Shown here one piece after another: positions 11,066-23,000 of a stretch of 64,000 bases of DNA. The stretch spans positions 104,919,947-104,983,946 of the forward strand of contig CM060954.1 in assembly GCA_030765055.1 (NCBI GenBank), given 5' to 3'. The first letter of the stretch is position 1, and every line of letters begins with the position of its first letter. The notes beneath the pieces are model-generated. The model was not told where the DNA came from. It did not search any database and saw nothing but the letters and a program-made list of their open reading frames with translations. The stretch comes from Mantis religiosa. Taxonomy: Eukaryota; Arthropoda; Insecta; Mantodea; Mantidae. The translations under genes were made by a program, and so were the position numbers.

Positions 11066-12649
11066 GAAACATTAACATATAACGTTTTTGTCACATCATC
11101 TGTTTCGAAGATACCTGTTATTAATTGTTCCATTTATTTAATACTTAATACATTATTTTAAAGTTTCCTAATTGACTGGAAAGAATATGCAATTTTATGC
11201 CCAGCATATCTATAGCGTCCAGATTCCATAAACTTATGTCTGTCACCACTGTACGACATTTATAATGTTGCTATATTTGCAAAATATATCTCGTTTTAAA
11301 AAAGTTTATAGAGAAAAACACTTCCTTAATAAACACCACACTCCTTCAAGAATATCTTTATAGCCACTAATAAACGATATAAGATAAACTATGTGAAAGT
11401 AAATCATTGCATTTTTATTCTTTATCATTATTGGTTACTGTTCAAGTCATTCCAAGAATCTATCGGTATTAAAAATTTTTTGGTAAATTCTGTTATAAGA
11501 AATTGATAAGTACAAAAGCTATTTAGAGTATTTAGTCATCCTGAAACACATATTTTTAGTCACCACGTGTCGGTGAACTTTTTAATTTGTAACATTTCTC
11601 ATAAACGTGTAATGTAGGTAGCCTTCACAAAGTGTGGTATTATTTGAAGTATGTATATCAGGCTTCTGCATTATCTGTAAATGCAAATACATTTATACAT
11701 TCATATTCAGCGAAACGAATAAATAATATTGATATTGAATATTAACGACGCCAAAACTTTCTTCTTACTCTATAAAACATAAATGACTTAAAATATTTTA
11801 TGCAAAAGATAACTTAATAATGCAATAAATCAGATAAACTGGTCATTTCTATTGTCATGTTGTTGCTATGTAGAAAAGTCTTTAGAATAATTAGCAAGAA
11901 GCATTGATAGTTTGTGAACAAATAATTAGTTAAGTAAAGCTTCGATATTTTTAGAAAAGTGTTGGTTACTGATAATTCATTCAGTTCTTTATACAGAATT
12001 CTTGTTCGAGATGATACCCAATGGCATTCTAGGACACAGTTTAGTTGTGTTAGGTATCTTATTGTTTTCTTCGCTCTTCTTTTTCACTATTTAATAATTT
12101 ATAAGCACTGGCGAGAGTTTATAAATGTAAAACACCACGAATCGGCAGTCACTACTCTTAAATACCTTTTGCTTTTACTTTTATTTAAAGCTATTGTTAA
12201 TTATTTTGCCTAGCAACATAAAACGAATATTAATCATATTAGTAAATGGGGTAATATTTTATCCATTAATACAATATGTTTATTCTATTTCCATCAAGAA
12301 ATACACTAATTAACAGAAGTAAATTTTGATACCAGAGTTCTGTGTGTCTAAATTCATTCTCCGAATGAAACCGCTGCCAGTTGCTCTAGTAATGAATTAT
12401 GAGATCCTTTATTCAAAGCATACGTGGGCAGATGTACGAATAAGCAACACCAACCTAATTTAACTAACGAATCTAGCATAAGTTAATAGCGAGCTGTTTA
12501 AAGCAAAGTGTCGACTGTTTGAGATTGAAGAGTTACACGTTTCTGAATCTATCACATGAAATTGTAAACATTGACTTATATCTACGAAGTTCTGACGCAT
12601 CCGGACTTTATGGTTTAAAATAACTGTTCCCGTATTAGTAATATGAAAA
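11066..12649. other. AT-rich DNA, nothing recognised
   Basis: Low-complexity AT-rich sequence. An ORF at 11959-12213 has no recognisable domain. Confidence 0.5.
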
Positions 12650-12653
12650 GTAT

Positions 12654-13234
12654 TGTAACGGGGAGCGTTGAAACACCCTGTGAGCAGCTGGCAACGGAAG
12701 ACAGGGGAGGCTCGGTTAGCCACGCCTTTCCCTCGTTTGTCTTATAGTGGTGACAGCCAGCGGTCGGAAAGAAACATAACTGTGCGTCTGTTTTTCTGTC
12801 CACCTGGTTCCAGAAATTACGTAATCTGGAACATTCTCCTGGTCACTAGAAACCGGCGATATTCCTATATAAAGAATGTGACAGACAGACGGAGTTAGTC
12901 AGTTGTTGAGTTGGTTTTGGTGTAGTCAGTCAGTTGTTGGTTTGAGTTGGTCAATCAGTTGGTTAGTGAATGAGGACAGTTCTTGGTGTAAGAAGAGTTA
13001 GTCAGTGACGTGTTAATGAACGAAAGGATTGTGAATGAGAAGACTGTGCGTGCATCGGAGTTTATGTAATCGCGAGTACAAGTGAAGTTGTAACGGACGA
13101 ACTGGTAAATTGTAACTGTGTGCAGCAAGTAATTTGGTGTAATTGGCAAGTGTTAAACTGTAAGTCGGTAGAAATAAAGAACATTGTTGAGTGGTGTAAT
13201 TGGACTTTTTATTCCACGAACCCACAAAGTCACA
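12654..13234 (+). mobile_element. Solo LTR, Gypsy-like, with GTAT target duplication
   Basis: The LTR begins TGTAACGGGG and ends AAAGTCACA, with GTAT directly on both sides (12650-12653 and 13235-13238). A TATA box (TATATAAAG, 12866-12874) and a poly(A) signal (AATAAA, 13173-13178) are placed as expected for U3, R and U5. No internal gag-pol lies on either side, so this is a solo LTR left by recombination. The 3' end (GGACTTTTTATTCCACGAAC and onward) is shared with the LTRs ending at 45345 and 49752 and, inverted, at 30964 and 51081. Gypsy affiliation is inferred from the 4-bp duplication and the terminal TGTAAC. Confidence 0.85.
12866..12874 (+). promoter_or_regulatory. LTR TATA box
   Basis: TATATAAAG inside the solo LTR. 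It would set the LTR transcription start about 25-30 bases downstream. Confidence 0.6.
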
Positions 13235-13839
13235 GTATTATGTCGTGAATCGCAGAAATCCTACTCTGAGAATTTCCAGACGGTGACTGCTGAATATGTA
13301 CAACCAGAGTGCGATCCCTGGTTCTGCGACTGTCGATAATAATCGATCACCGTAAGTACTTTTGCAAAACACGCCAAGAAAGACATGTTATCTATAAATA
13401 TTGTTGTTTCACCTTCACATCAATACCCCGAGCAACGGTCCTACTTTAATTGGACCAATCTTTAAAATTGCTACAATTGAAGCTTCCTCTCAAATATTGT
13501 TGTTACCCTAAATTCTACCAATATTGTTTCCATTCCAGTTTTCTCTGCAATGTTCTAAACCATCAACACCTGATTTCCTGAAATCTTAACCTTAAGTTAA
13601 TTTCATTTGCTACAGTAATCTATACTAATTTAATTGATAATTTAATTTAATAACTAATTTAATTTAATCAACCCCAACCGTTATGTTGCTTTAGCTTACG
13701 GCCCTTTCTCATTAAAGTTTTACCTCACGCTTTCATGTGATGCATAGATTTTCAATTTTACTTAACATATGTTAAGTTTTCATTATATTAATTATAATTA
13801 TTCACTTATCTACCTTTATTTCTTTGTTACCAGCAACAC
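13235..13839. other. No recognised feature
   Basis: AT-rich flanking DNA after the solo LTR. Confidence 0.5.
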
Positions 13840-13985
13840 TGTTGGTCTGATTAACTAAATTTCTTGGAAAATTCTTTGTTTTAAATTTTGATGGCCATTC
13901 AATACTTCTGTCAATCCATTTTCCTGGAAATTCATGATTTAGGTAATTCACCACCTGCATTCCATAACGTGTAGGCGAGTAGATA
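13840..13985 (-). pseudogene. Possible transposase fragment (mariner-like)
   Basis: On the minus strand YGMQVVNYLNHEFPGKWIDR followed by SIEWPS resembles the segment before the last catalytic Asp in a mariner-like family (usual form: ...YLN..FPGRWIGRGGPIAWPPRSPDLTP). The SPDLTP part is not preserved. The fragment ends where the LINE ORF at 13987 begins, so the LINE may have inserted into it. The match is short and could be coincidence. Confidence 0.4.
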
Positions 13986-13986
13986 A

Positions 13987-14976
13987 ATGTTGTGTAGCAG
14001 TGGAGGATGGGCTGCACAAGCCAGAAAAGTGATAGCTAATGGCAGGGCGGTAATGTCAGGGGTAAGAATATGTAAACATAAACTGGAGATGTCAGTTAGA
14101 TGGTTAGAAAGAATGTATGAAGCGGTCGTGGAAGCCAGAACAATGTATACAGTGGAGGTATGGGGCACAACAGAGATAGGAACACAATTAGACCAGATGT
14201 ATGGATTGTTTTGCAAAGAACTACTAGGGCTGCCAAAATGGGCACCAAGAGATGTGGCATTACTAGACCTAGGTAATACAAAAAGGAGGGGAATAATAAT
14301 AGAGAGAATATTGAAATTCTGGTATAAGTGTATTAACGGGCAGAAAGGGGAATTACTGAATCTGTGCATGAAGCAACAGAAAAGCATCAAAAATACAAAT
14401 AGTTGGTGGTCGGAATTGGAAAGAATGATATTAAAGATAGGCATGGGAGATCTATGGAGAGCAGAGGAGACAAATTATAATGGGTTTTGGAAGGAAGTGA
14501 GAACTAGACTACAAGACATAGATAGGCAAGATATATGGGAAAGTATAGAAGAAAAGACATCTCTGAAATGTTATAAGCAATTAAAGAGAGAATGGGGTAG
14601 GGAAAAATATATAGATCAATGTGGAAAAACTGGAAGAGAAGGCATAGCATGTATGAGAGTAGGAATATTATACTTAAAAGGGTTGAGAAGGAATGAGGTA
14701 GGAATATGTGAATTTTGTGGAGATGAGGAGAGCACTGTTCATTACCTGATAGAATGTAAGGAGCTAACAAATTACAGGAGAAAAATATGGGATAAGAAAT
14801 GGGATAGTGTGAGCAAAGAGATGTTGGCGGTACGCATGCTAACGGGGAATGGAGAAAAGAAAAATAGATGTGTAGGAGATTTCTTATATAGGATAAGAGA
14901 AAAGTGGATTAGGATAAAAGAAGAAATGACACCAAGCTGCTCAGGAAAACCAAAGGCTTATAGCCAGGGTACCTGA
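13987..14976 (+). pseudogene. LINE ORF2 C-terminal region, open for 329 codons
   Basis: This is the region downstream of the reverse transcriptase palm in a non-LTR retrotransposon. Residues 38-60 (RWLERMYEAV to YTVEVWG) match the thumb segment usually reading LY..I....YG.E.WG. Residues 66-97 give the FCK.LLGLPKWAP block. A zinc-knuckle-like C-x2-C-x7-H-x4-C is at C241, C244, H252 and C257. No stop or frameshift occurs up to the terminal TGA, so the copy is fairly young, but the endonuclease and RT catalytic motifs are absent through 5' truncation. The ATG at 13987 is simply the first in frame. The exact clade is not determined. Confidence 0.8.
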
Positions 14977-15098
14977 GTCAGCGATAAATCGTAGGGTCAG
15001 CAATTTCATGTATTTGTACAGGAAGTATAATACAGCATGTTCTATGTTAAATTTTATTGTACTGAATTTGTAATTGATACTGTACAAATAAATAAATG
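14977..15098 (+). mobile_element. 3' untranslated region and tail of the LINE
   Basis: A short 3' region follows the stop and ends in a CAAATAAATAAATG tail, which fits a (AAAT)n LINE terminus. Confidence 0.6.
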
Positions 15099-16483
15099 TC
15101 TTAAGCAATATCCTAAGATGTACAAATGAAAGCGTAAAAACTTTGCTATATGTCGAAAAACTCCAGGCTCTCTAAGTTATTCACTTTACCACAATGTCGT
15201 ATGAAAATAGTTTCTTACTTTCCTATTCCTTTTGGGTTGTACCAGAATTAATGAGCGTCATCTACGTTAGTAATTATCAAAGATATTTAGTAAATCACCT
15301 TTTACATTATAGATTTCAGAAATCAAGGTGGGGTCTGCGTATAAAGAAGCAGTTATAGTGTGACTCTGGAAGTGTATGCTTGGACTGATTTAGTAACATT
15401 TCAAAAACTATTATAGGAATAATTAAAGAGTAAATTGTAAGGCACCATAAATTTCTACAGGTAGAATTTTCGCCAAATTTAGTCACGTATGCCTCTTCCT
15501 AAATCGACCATATACTCTGGATTTTAATTATTTCGATTCATAGTTAAGGATACCAATATAAAGCAAGGAAATAATTTACAGGTGCGTCCTTGGAATCATG
15601 CTGACATTACGTACAGTGGTTTATGTTAGTACCTATTAAGGACCAGCCCAACCCTTTGACTGTTTTTAAACTGTCTCTCTCCCTTTTCCTTTGCTTGTGA
15701 GTATGAAGTGACGTGTGTTCATACATTAATATTTGAGTGCTAGACTTGTAGTAACAAACCAATAAGGGAGGGGCTGACCCTTTGGCTGGTGTGCTCCGTC
15801 ATTGCGAAGCATGGTTTCAAAGCAATGAAGTGATGTTTCCCCTATCGTATGTTTCCCCTTTCTGTGCTCATCTAGGCCACAGTTTTGCTCATAGGCCTGT
15901 GTCTCGGTCTGTGTCAGTGTGTGTGCGACTTTAATTCAACTCGATTACAGGTTGGTTCACTCAACACTGGTGTAGAAAACTGATGATAAGAAGACTAACA
16001 ATATTAAGAGAAAGAAACCAAAATAAATAATCCACGTTTCCGGCTGTGTACTGTGCAATTGACCATAAATATTTCAAACCCTTCTTTATAGAACCATTTC
16101 ATCCACTACTAGCAGTCCAATATCTACTTACAAGCTATCCAATGTATGAAGAAGAACGAGGACAATGCAGCGTCCAGGACTGCATCAGATATATGCATCT
16201 CTCCAATATCAGATAACCCATTCTTTATGTGCATCACACTAATCTATACACAAAGTTTTATTCTTTCAACACAATGCACTCTTTCTATTCATGTAATGAT
16301 ATCCCAGCACTGTAAATATGTTATGGTGTTAAGCCTGTATGTACTGTTGCCATTAGAACATAGTGACATTAAATATAAAATCGGATATGTTAATTCTTTA
16401 TGTATACCTCAAAGTGTACATAGAAGTTTATTCTTCAACATTCTTCTAAATATGTTTATCACTTTTTATTTGTTTATGGTCTT
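15099..16483. other. No recognised gene
   Basis: AT-rich. An ORF of 129 codons at 16146-16535 runs into the SINE below and shows hydrophobic stretches but no known family. At 15640-15800, CCAGCCCAACCCTTTGACTG is roughly inverted near 15770 (GGGGCTGACCCTTTGGCTGG), a possible small palindrome. Confidence 0.4.
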
Positions 16484-16668
16484 TCAACTAGGCCATCGTA
16501 TGATGAATGGAATGGGTGAAGTAATGCTTAAATGAGCCAAGATCCATAGAGCTTAGACTTCATCAGAATAAGGGAAACCCCGAAAAAACACTTACATCCT
16601 TACAGAGTCAAACTCGGGACCTCTTCAGTGTGAGGTGGACACGCTACCCTCACACTACAGAGGCGGGT
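16484..16668 (-). mobile_element. SINE family A
   Basis: Minus-strand copy. The head at 16668 carries the GGTCCCGAGTTTGACTC B-box region, and the body has the family's CTTATTCTG and GAGCCTAAA-like blocks in diverged form. It is one of the more decayed copies and lacks a recognisable tail. Confidence 0.75.
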
Positions 16669-16880
16669 GTAGCTACACCTGTCCTTACATGTACTATGGC
16701 AATAGGAGAACACAGTAAACTTAAGCGGCATTTATGTCATTTTAAGGGGCGATAGCTTTGAAATTCTGAGTATTTACTAGAGCACTATAAAAAGGGGTAA
16801 AAATAAATAAAAAGTTCCAGTTATTTAAGTTAATTGATGGAAATTAATCATTTCTTCACACTATCCGTATATAGGCTGTT

Positions 16881-17008
16881 TTGAATAGATAGTCAACCTG
16901 AAAAATTCAATTCTTTGCCCGGGATTTGAACCAATGTTCCCAGGAGATGTCCGCGGTTCAAATCCCGGCCATGGAATTGAATTTTTCAGGTTGACTCTAT
17001 CTATTCAA
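16881..17008. repeat. Palindrome with tRNA B-box-like arms
   Basis: TTGAATAGATAGTCAACCTG at the left is inverted at the right end (CAGGTTGACTCTATCTATTC). Both arms contain CGGGATTTGAACC or its complement GGTTCAAATCCCG, a perfect B-box-like motif, around an 18-20 base centre. It looks like a miniature of the foldback elements at 29085 and 45935, sharing GAATTTTTCAG at the arm ends. Confidence 0.85.
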
Positions 17009-17861
17009 AGACTTCCGATTTTAAAAAAAGTACTGGGAAATTTTAGCAAGAAACAGTGACTGTTTTTAAATATTCTACAAGAATTTGAAATAATATTTTT
17101 CTGTAACCACATCTAGATTTCTGTGTAGTTTTTGCCTATCTTCTATCCTGTTAAGTCAGAGTTCGGAGGTTATCTCAAAAAACTGAGATAGGCATTTCAT
17201 TATTACTGAAAAGTGTTGCACATAATTAGTGTAGTATTTTAATAGAAGTCTTTAGAACCATAATTGAGAAAATCAACATTTTTGAAAGTAATTTAATTAG
17301 GGTCCATGTGACACAATACATAATCTCATTTTTAAAATTACCAATCATAAAACATTCACATCATATCACTTACATGTTGCGTCATCTCATGGCCTACTGA
17401 ATTTCAACAATTTCCTTTCTTATTCATTTCAGCATGTCCACATCGATTCTTAAAACACATATTTAAATATTTTTCATTTCTCTGGGCCTAAACCAAAACA
17501 ACCTTTACAGAATGCCGGTATTTTTAACAACAATTCATTAAAGTGCACTGTTCACAAACGCATTTTGCTTTAAAATGTCTAATGTAGATTTTTAAAAATC
17601 AGTTTCGTTAACTATCTGCACCTAATTAATTTTATTGGCATTACACATTGAAACTAGAACTAGAAATTACATAATCGAATATAGAAGTATTGGGTATCTT
17701 GGAAAATATCGAGTATCGAGAGAAATTGACATCGGCTCAACCGTAATTTTAATGTGAAGGATAATTTGTAGTGAGTGAAGATTTTCTTGACTATCTACGC
17801 GCCGTGAAAAGTTAAGTAGCAAGTTTAATAATTAAAAAAGTTTTTGTTTTTTATTTATGCT
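17009..17861. other. No recognised feature
   Basis: AT-rich DNA without long ORFs. Confidence 0.5.
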
Positions 17862-17875
17862 ACACAGAGAGAGAT

Positions 17876-17960
<85 letters not shown>
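17862..17960. repeat. (GA)n microsatellite
   Basis: About 80 bases of pure GA after a short imperfect lead-in. Confidence 0.97.
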
Positions 17961-17962
<2 letters not shown>

Positions 17963-18692
17963 AACACCATAGACAAAACCTTGATTTAAACATCTTTGCG
18001 TTGAAATCTTTTGGGTGGAATACTATACTTTATTTACTCTAAAAATAAGTATATTAGGTACAAACCGCTATATAATTTCTGCCTTTCTACATTTAACCCA
18101 TTACATTATCCTTGACAAAAAGCATTTCCCCTAACTGATACTGGTGATCAATCCTATTTCCTAAAGTGTTAACATAAAATCTCTCGGCTTCCACATTTCC
18201 AACCACTAAATCTGTCGTAGAATGGCAATCATTAATTTGCATTTGCAGCGTCAAGAATATAGAAGATATTCCTCGTGTTTCTGGATTAAGAGATGCAAAA
18301 AGCGGTGACGGAAGAAGATATACATAATGGAAACAAGGTTTGCTGGTGACATTGATTAATGAAAGCTTCCTGCATTTTAAATATGCCTCGACCTAGTTGG
18401 GGAACTAAGAACTGCTTGCGAAAGAAACTTAAAACTTCTGAGTGCTAAAAATACTAAGTAAAATAAGCAAAATTATAATATCGGTAAAGCATTTTCATGG
18501 AAATCTGAAGTTCACAACATAGCCCTGAAACAAAAAAAGAGGTAAGTAAAACGTAGAAAATAAATTGAAATTATCAAGACTATAGAAAACCGTTTCCATA
18601 ACTAGTGCCTCAGAAAAGCTTTCTAGAGTCTGGTAATTATTAGTAACTCCTAAGTTATTCCAGTTGCAATGTGACAATTCTTTTGGGGTAAC
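17961..18692. other. No recognised feature
   Basis: One 60-codon ORF (18495-18677, minus) with no recognisable motif. Confidence 0.5.
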
Positions 18693-18934
18693 TTTTTTGT
18701 TGTAATTTTACGTCCTCCAACATTAAGTCATATCGGACGGTGAATGAATTGGATGAAATGATACTCAAATGAGTCCGGGGTCCATGGAGCTTAGAGTTAC
18801 CCAACATTCGTCTTGAAGGATAAGGGAAAACCCCGGAAAAACCTTATCCAGGTAACCCACCTTGACCGAGATTTGAACTCGGGACCTCATGAACCTGAGG
18901 CAGACATGCTACCATCTACGCTACCGAGGTGGGC
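18693..18934 (-). mobile_element. SINE family A, near full length
   Basis: Minus-strand copy. The head at 18934 has CCTCGGTAGCGTAGATGG followed by GAGTTCAAATCTCGG, the body has GGATAAGGTTTTTCCGGGG, and the 3' end has TTGGAGGACG then an A-rich tail (18693-18710). Confidence 0.85.
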
Positions 18935-19055
18935 AGAGTAACAATTAGATGTAACCATGTTTAATGAGCCTTGTTCATATACACTGTTCTTTGACGCAGT
19001 CTAAGAAGAAGTGTCTCTAACTATGCTATCATTTTCATTACTACGGCGTTTTTAT

Positions 19056-19095
19056 TGTGACTTTGTGGGTTCGTAGAATTAAAAGGCCGACTTGC
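19056..19095 (-). mobile_element. LTR terminal fragment
   Basis: TGTGACTTTGTGGGTTCGTA is the complement of the 3' terminus of the LTR family at 12654. Similarity fades after about 40 bases, so this is a truncated copy next to the mariner relic. Confidence 0.65.
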
Positions 19096-19163
19096 ACAAG
19101 TTAAGAATCTCCTTATAGATTACAGCAGCATTACGTTACATCACCATTAGCCTACCAATTTCG

Positions 19164-19645
19164 ATGACAATAACAGTGACCGTGGATGAAACTTGGATCC
19201 ATAATTACACACCATTGTCGAAACAATGCACAAAGTTTGGTGAAAGTGCACCAAAGGAGGCAAGGACCATTTTGTCAGCTGGTAAGGTGATAGGCACTGT
19301 ATTTTTTTTGGGGGGGGGGGGAGCGAGATTCTCAAGGAATAATCACCACAGCTTACTTGGAAAAAGGCAGAACCATAACTGGAGACTATTATGCTTCATT
19401 GTTGGGTCGTTGGTAACATGAGTTGACTGAAAGGAGACCGAGGTTAAAACGCAAAGAAGTGCACTTTCACCTTTCACTTGAAAATTTGACTTATTGATAA
19501 GAAATTTTCATCAATTGAAGAAGTGATAGTCACCGTCAACGAGTATATTGTAGCCTTGATGGAACCTATTTTTCTGACTATGTAGATGAAAAAGCTGGAA
19601 CATCGCTAGGCCAAGTGTATAGTCAACAATGGAAACTATGTCGAG
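19164..19645 (+). pseudogene. Decayed mariner transposase fragment
   Basis: The segment opens with TVDETWIHNYTPLSKQ, the mariner block around the first catalytic Asp, followed by GESAPKEARTILSAGKVIGT and, after a frameshift, YLEKGRTITGDYYASLLGR. Near 19515 SSIEEVIVTVNEYI and later a KLEHR-like block match the C-terminus. The part that should contain HDNAP and DFYLF, with the second and third catalytic Asp, is missing between about 19460 and 19500. A T8G12 run at 19301-19321 disrupts the frame. The N-terminal DNA-binding domain is also absent. Confidence 0.85.
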
Positions 19646-21188
19646 AAATAAGGTGAGATATTCACACAAGAATCATTCCTGGGTCTTCACCAGTCTTATC
19701 AAAAGACCCTCGTAACATGATTGAGTATTGTGACAGAGAGAAACAAGAGGCAATCAAAATCCCTTTGTGTCAAGTGACGAATGAACGACTGCAATGGTAA
19801 TTTACATTTGTGTATAATAAGTAATTGGCTAACCTTTCATACCATACACTCGCACGCAGCTCCCAAGTGCTCTATTTGTGTTTCGTGACTTACTGTACAC
19901 CAGGTTACTTATATTTCCCTTTTCTATAAACAAGATAACAAAGGAATGCAGCGCTGTTTTACTGAAGATCAATACTCCACAACGCTGTCGTGTTGTAAAC
20001 TTGACTGAATTTTAAGCTGCAATAACTTATATATATATATATATATATATATACTCGTAGGACAAATATAAAGCGTGGTAATGTTATTTTGATGGGCGAT
20101 GTCACTAGAAAAGAAATATTAACGCCCACACAACTTTATTGTCTGACACCACAAAATATGTAGCTAATCTCAGTGACATTATTCACACTATGAGCTCTTG
20201 ATGTTTTAAGATTCTGTTGAAGTAGTTAGTTCCGATAAGTAACACCAAAACTAGCACAGTGAATGTCACTTGCCAATTGCTAATGGGTTAACTATGTAAA
20301 TACTACTCACACCGCGCCGGCGTTTCACTGAAATCTCCCCGTTGCGTTCTGCAACTGTTTCAACGCGAAGGACGGGTCGGTTGGGCCACCTGGTATAATA
20401 TAACGGTATAACGGTTTAAAATTTTAAATGTCTTTTGGTAGGCCTTATACATCTTACTCGTTAACCTAGCATCTTCCTTGTGATAATTTTGTGAAGTGTC
20501 TAAATGTAACTGCAATGCATCGGAATATCGACAGTCATTGTTAACATAATTTAATATTTTATTGTATAGGTTCAGAGATTTTTTATGAATTTTAAAGTAT
20601 TTCAGGTTCCACCCCTAGATTGTCAGCTGAAAACGGAAAAAAGACCTCCCTATAGCATAACTTCGGAAATAATTTATCTACAAGGTTCAAACAAAACATG
20701 AAATGAGCATAAAGTTAGTTCTATTTTTCAATGAATGGAGCGTTGTCTAAGGCCCTTGTCTATCGAAAAGAATAAGATTTCGAAATATTAGAATAATTAT
20801 TGAATGGATTTCGATATTTCCCTAACATACCAACATAACGTCCAAAGTCGTTACGATATAAACGAGGGATAAAATCCACATGCATACAAACATATTTAAA
20901 GATTTGCTCTTTTTATGATACTGCACATATTAGTAAATGTGAAATCTGACTGAAACAACTGATATTAGTTCAATTAGCCAGAGCAACCGGATAAGCAGAG
21001 TTCCAATCTAGGCATTGGTAGAGTCCGTTTTTGTGTCTCTACGTCTTCCTTACCAACTTCACCGTATTCAAGGATTTTAACAACTAATTTACAACATTGA
21101 GTTAATAGTTGTTTAATTTATGAAATCCAGGACTTCATGACATTGTATCTCATTGTAGGCGTTATCTCAAAATGAACTTTAGATCTTC
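19646..21188. other. No recognised gene; (AT)n at 20029-20053
   Basis: AT-rich DNA with a short AT dinucleotide run. No coding signal was recognised. Confidence 0.5.
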
Positions 21189-21252
21189 TTGGGATGTTGG
21201 TTAAGCGTTGGCCTACGGATCTCAAGTTCACGGGTTCAAATCCGGCCCAGAT
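21189..21252 (+). repeat. tRNA-like unit
   Basis: GTTGGTTAAGCG resembles an A box and GGGTTCAAATCC is a perfect B-box match. The ends CTTGGG and CCCAG give a short acceptor-like pairing inside flanking AGATCT. It lacks a clear anticodon arm, so it is more likely a SINE head or tRNA pseudogene than a working tRNA. Confidence 0.5.
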
Positions 21253-21419
21253 CTTTATGTCAACCTCATTTCACTAAATTTGCTGGTATATAAAAACAAT
21301 GAGCCGTTAAATTACTGCACATTGTGGCGGTGATGTATCCTAGTAACTGACATCGTTAAAAGTACAAAATAATGTTTTACTTTCCTTGTGATTTACCGGA
21401 AAAATGAGGGAATTCAATA

Positions 21420-21510
21420 TGTTGTGGTAGCTCAGTTGTTAGCAACCGGAAAGAAACCAGAAGGCCAGTTTCAAATCCAATCTATAGTATTAAATTTTGT
21501 AATCTGATAG
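21420..21510 (+). repeat. Single arm of the tRNA-like foldback family
   Basis: GTGGTAGCTCAGTTGTTAGC, then AGAAGGCCAGTTTCAAATCC and a TATAGTATTAAATTTTGTAA end follow the same order as 142-232. No inverted partner lies nearby. Confidence 0.6.
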
Positions 21511-22321
21511 TCTTACGTGAAAAACGATTAATTCCCTTGGGATAGAATATTTTATTACAGTTGTACTGCAACATTGACGATAAGGTTGCGTAGATTATCG
21601 ATTACTTATCTCCTTGCCCGCATGCTCGCCTTAAAGCGGCCTGCTACAGGGTACTAAAAACCCAAATCACGTTTCGACTCTGCAAAAAGGACACGTGTTC
21701 CTGTGTTAATTTCTAATTTTGCACTGTCACGGTACCTGAGGCTGCTCCCATTAATATTAATTCTTAACAAAGTTGCAGTTAAACCACCATATCAATCGTC
21801 AGTGACATGGAAACTGTATGGAATCGATTTCGGACAGAGAGTTAATTTCCGTCATTGTGTTGCCTGCAATCTCAAACAGGAAATGCTGGTAACAATCTAC
21901 ATTCGACAATTTCTCTGGAGCGAACCGCTATCACATGTAGTATTTGGTCTGCGGAGAATGCCCACTGTGTGCAACAGGTAGATCGTCAAGGGAGATGGTC
22001 CCTCAAATGTATGGTGTTCCACGAGTTTAACATTTCCCCAGCTCTCTCACGGAACATAGAATTCTATCGTCTGGAAATTGTGCCATAAGCTATGTACTTT
22101 GCCGTTAAAAACGTAAAGCTGTCCTTGGAGAAGTGTGCTCTGAGTATACTCTGGGGCGTTGTGTACAAAGTTAGTTTCAAAAGTATTCATTTTGTTTTGC
22201 TAATCAAATTCCGCACCTATCACGTATTACACCCATGTATAATACGACTTACACAGACATACTGCCTTAGTTAGACATAGTTTCCTCACAAGGAAACTAT
22301 CGCTGTATTCATAACGCTACA
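21511..22321. other. No recognised gene
   Basis: Overlapping ORFs at 21703-21981, 21855-22088 and 22092-22274 show no motif I recognise. They may be a decayed transposon. Confidence 0.4.
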
Positions 22322-22367
22322 CTTCTTCTTATTCTTCTTTTTCTTCTTCTTCTTCTTCTTCTTCTTC
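22322..22367. repeat. (CTT)n microsatellite at LINE 3' end
   Basis: CTT units with a few interruptions, directly downstream (minus strand) of the LINE below. Confidence 0.9.
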
Positions 22368-22369
22368 AC

Positions 22370-23000
22370 TCCAAGGGCTAGGCAATGCTGCCTATTCCGA
22401 CTTAAAACATGTCAGACCATCGTTTTCGTGATCTTCCCGGATGTCCCTTTCCTCTAGGTTTACAGTTTATAACTCTTCTTGGGATCCTATCTCTCGGCAT
22501 TCTCTCAATATGCTCTTTCCATTCATTTCTATAATTTACTCTTTTTTCTTCTAAAGAACTTATTTCTAAATCTTCTCTTATTTTTTCATTTGGAAGTTTA
22601 TCTAAAAGAGTACATCCCTTTACTGCTCTTAAAAATCTCATTTCGGCAGCCTGTATCTTGTTTTTGTCTGTTTTTGTTAATGCCCATGTTTCAGAAACAA
22701 AAACAAAAGCAGGCACAGCCATTACTTTATAAAATTTCATCCATGTTTCTTTTCTGGTTTTAGGTTTTAGGCTTCTATTTATTATGCCGCATATTTATTG
22801 AAACATTGGTAATTTATTTTTAAAATCATTTTCATTTTTATTACTGACATATGTTCCCAAATATTTAAAACCCGTAACTTGCTCTAAGATAATATCATCA
22901 ATTACTATTTTGGTTCTAATAGTGTCTTTACCTCGAAACGCCATTGTTTTTGTTTTATTTGTGGAAAATTTGAAATTATAATTCTTACATAACTTCCGCT
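22370..23000 (-). pseudogene. 5'-truncated LINE reverse transcriptase C-terminus
   Basis: On the minus strand, from about 23000, the frame gives KLCKNYNFKFSTNKTKTMAF, then EQVTGFKYLGTYVS near 22870, an in-frame TAA near 22798, then MKFYKVMAVPAFVFVSETWA and AAEMRFLRAVKGC, ending RSRKRWSDMF-stop at 22402. These blocks match the thumb and C-terminal part of the LINE at 1940-3095 in the same order. Motifs A to C of the polymerase are absent. The short 3' region leads into the CTT microsatellite. Confidence 0.88.

Noticed and set aside
17862..17960. CRISPR-like array or regulatory array
   Set aside because: All tandem repeats seen are 1-4 base microsatellites without spacers.
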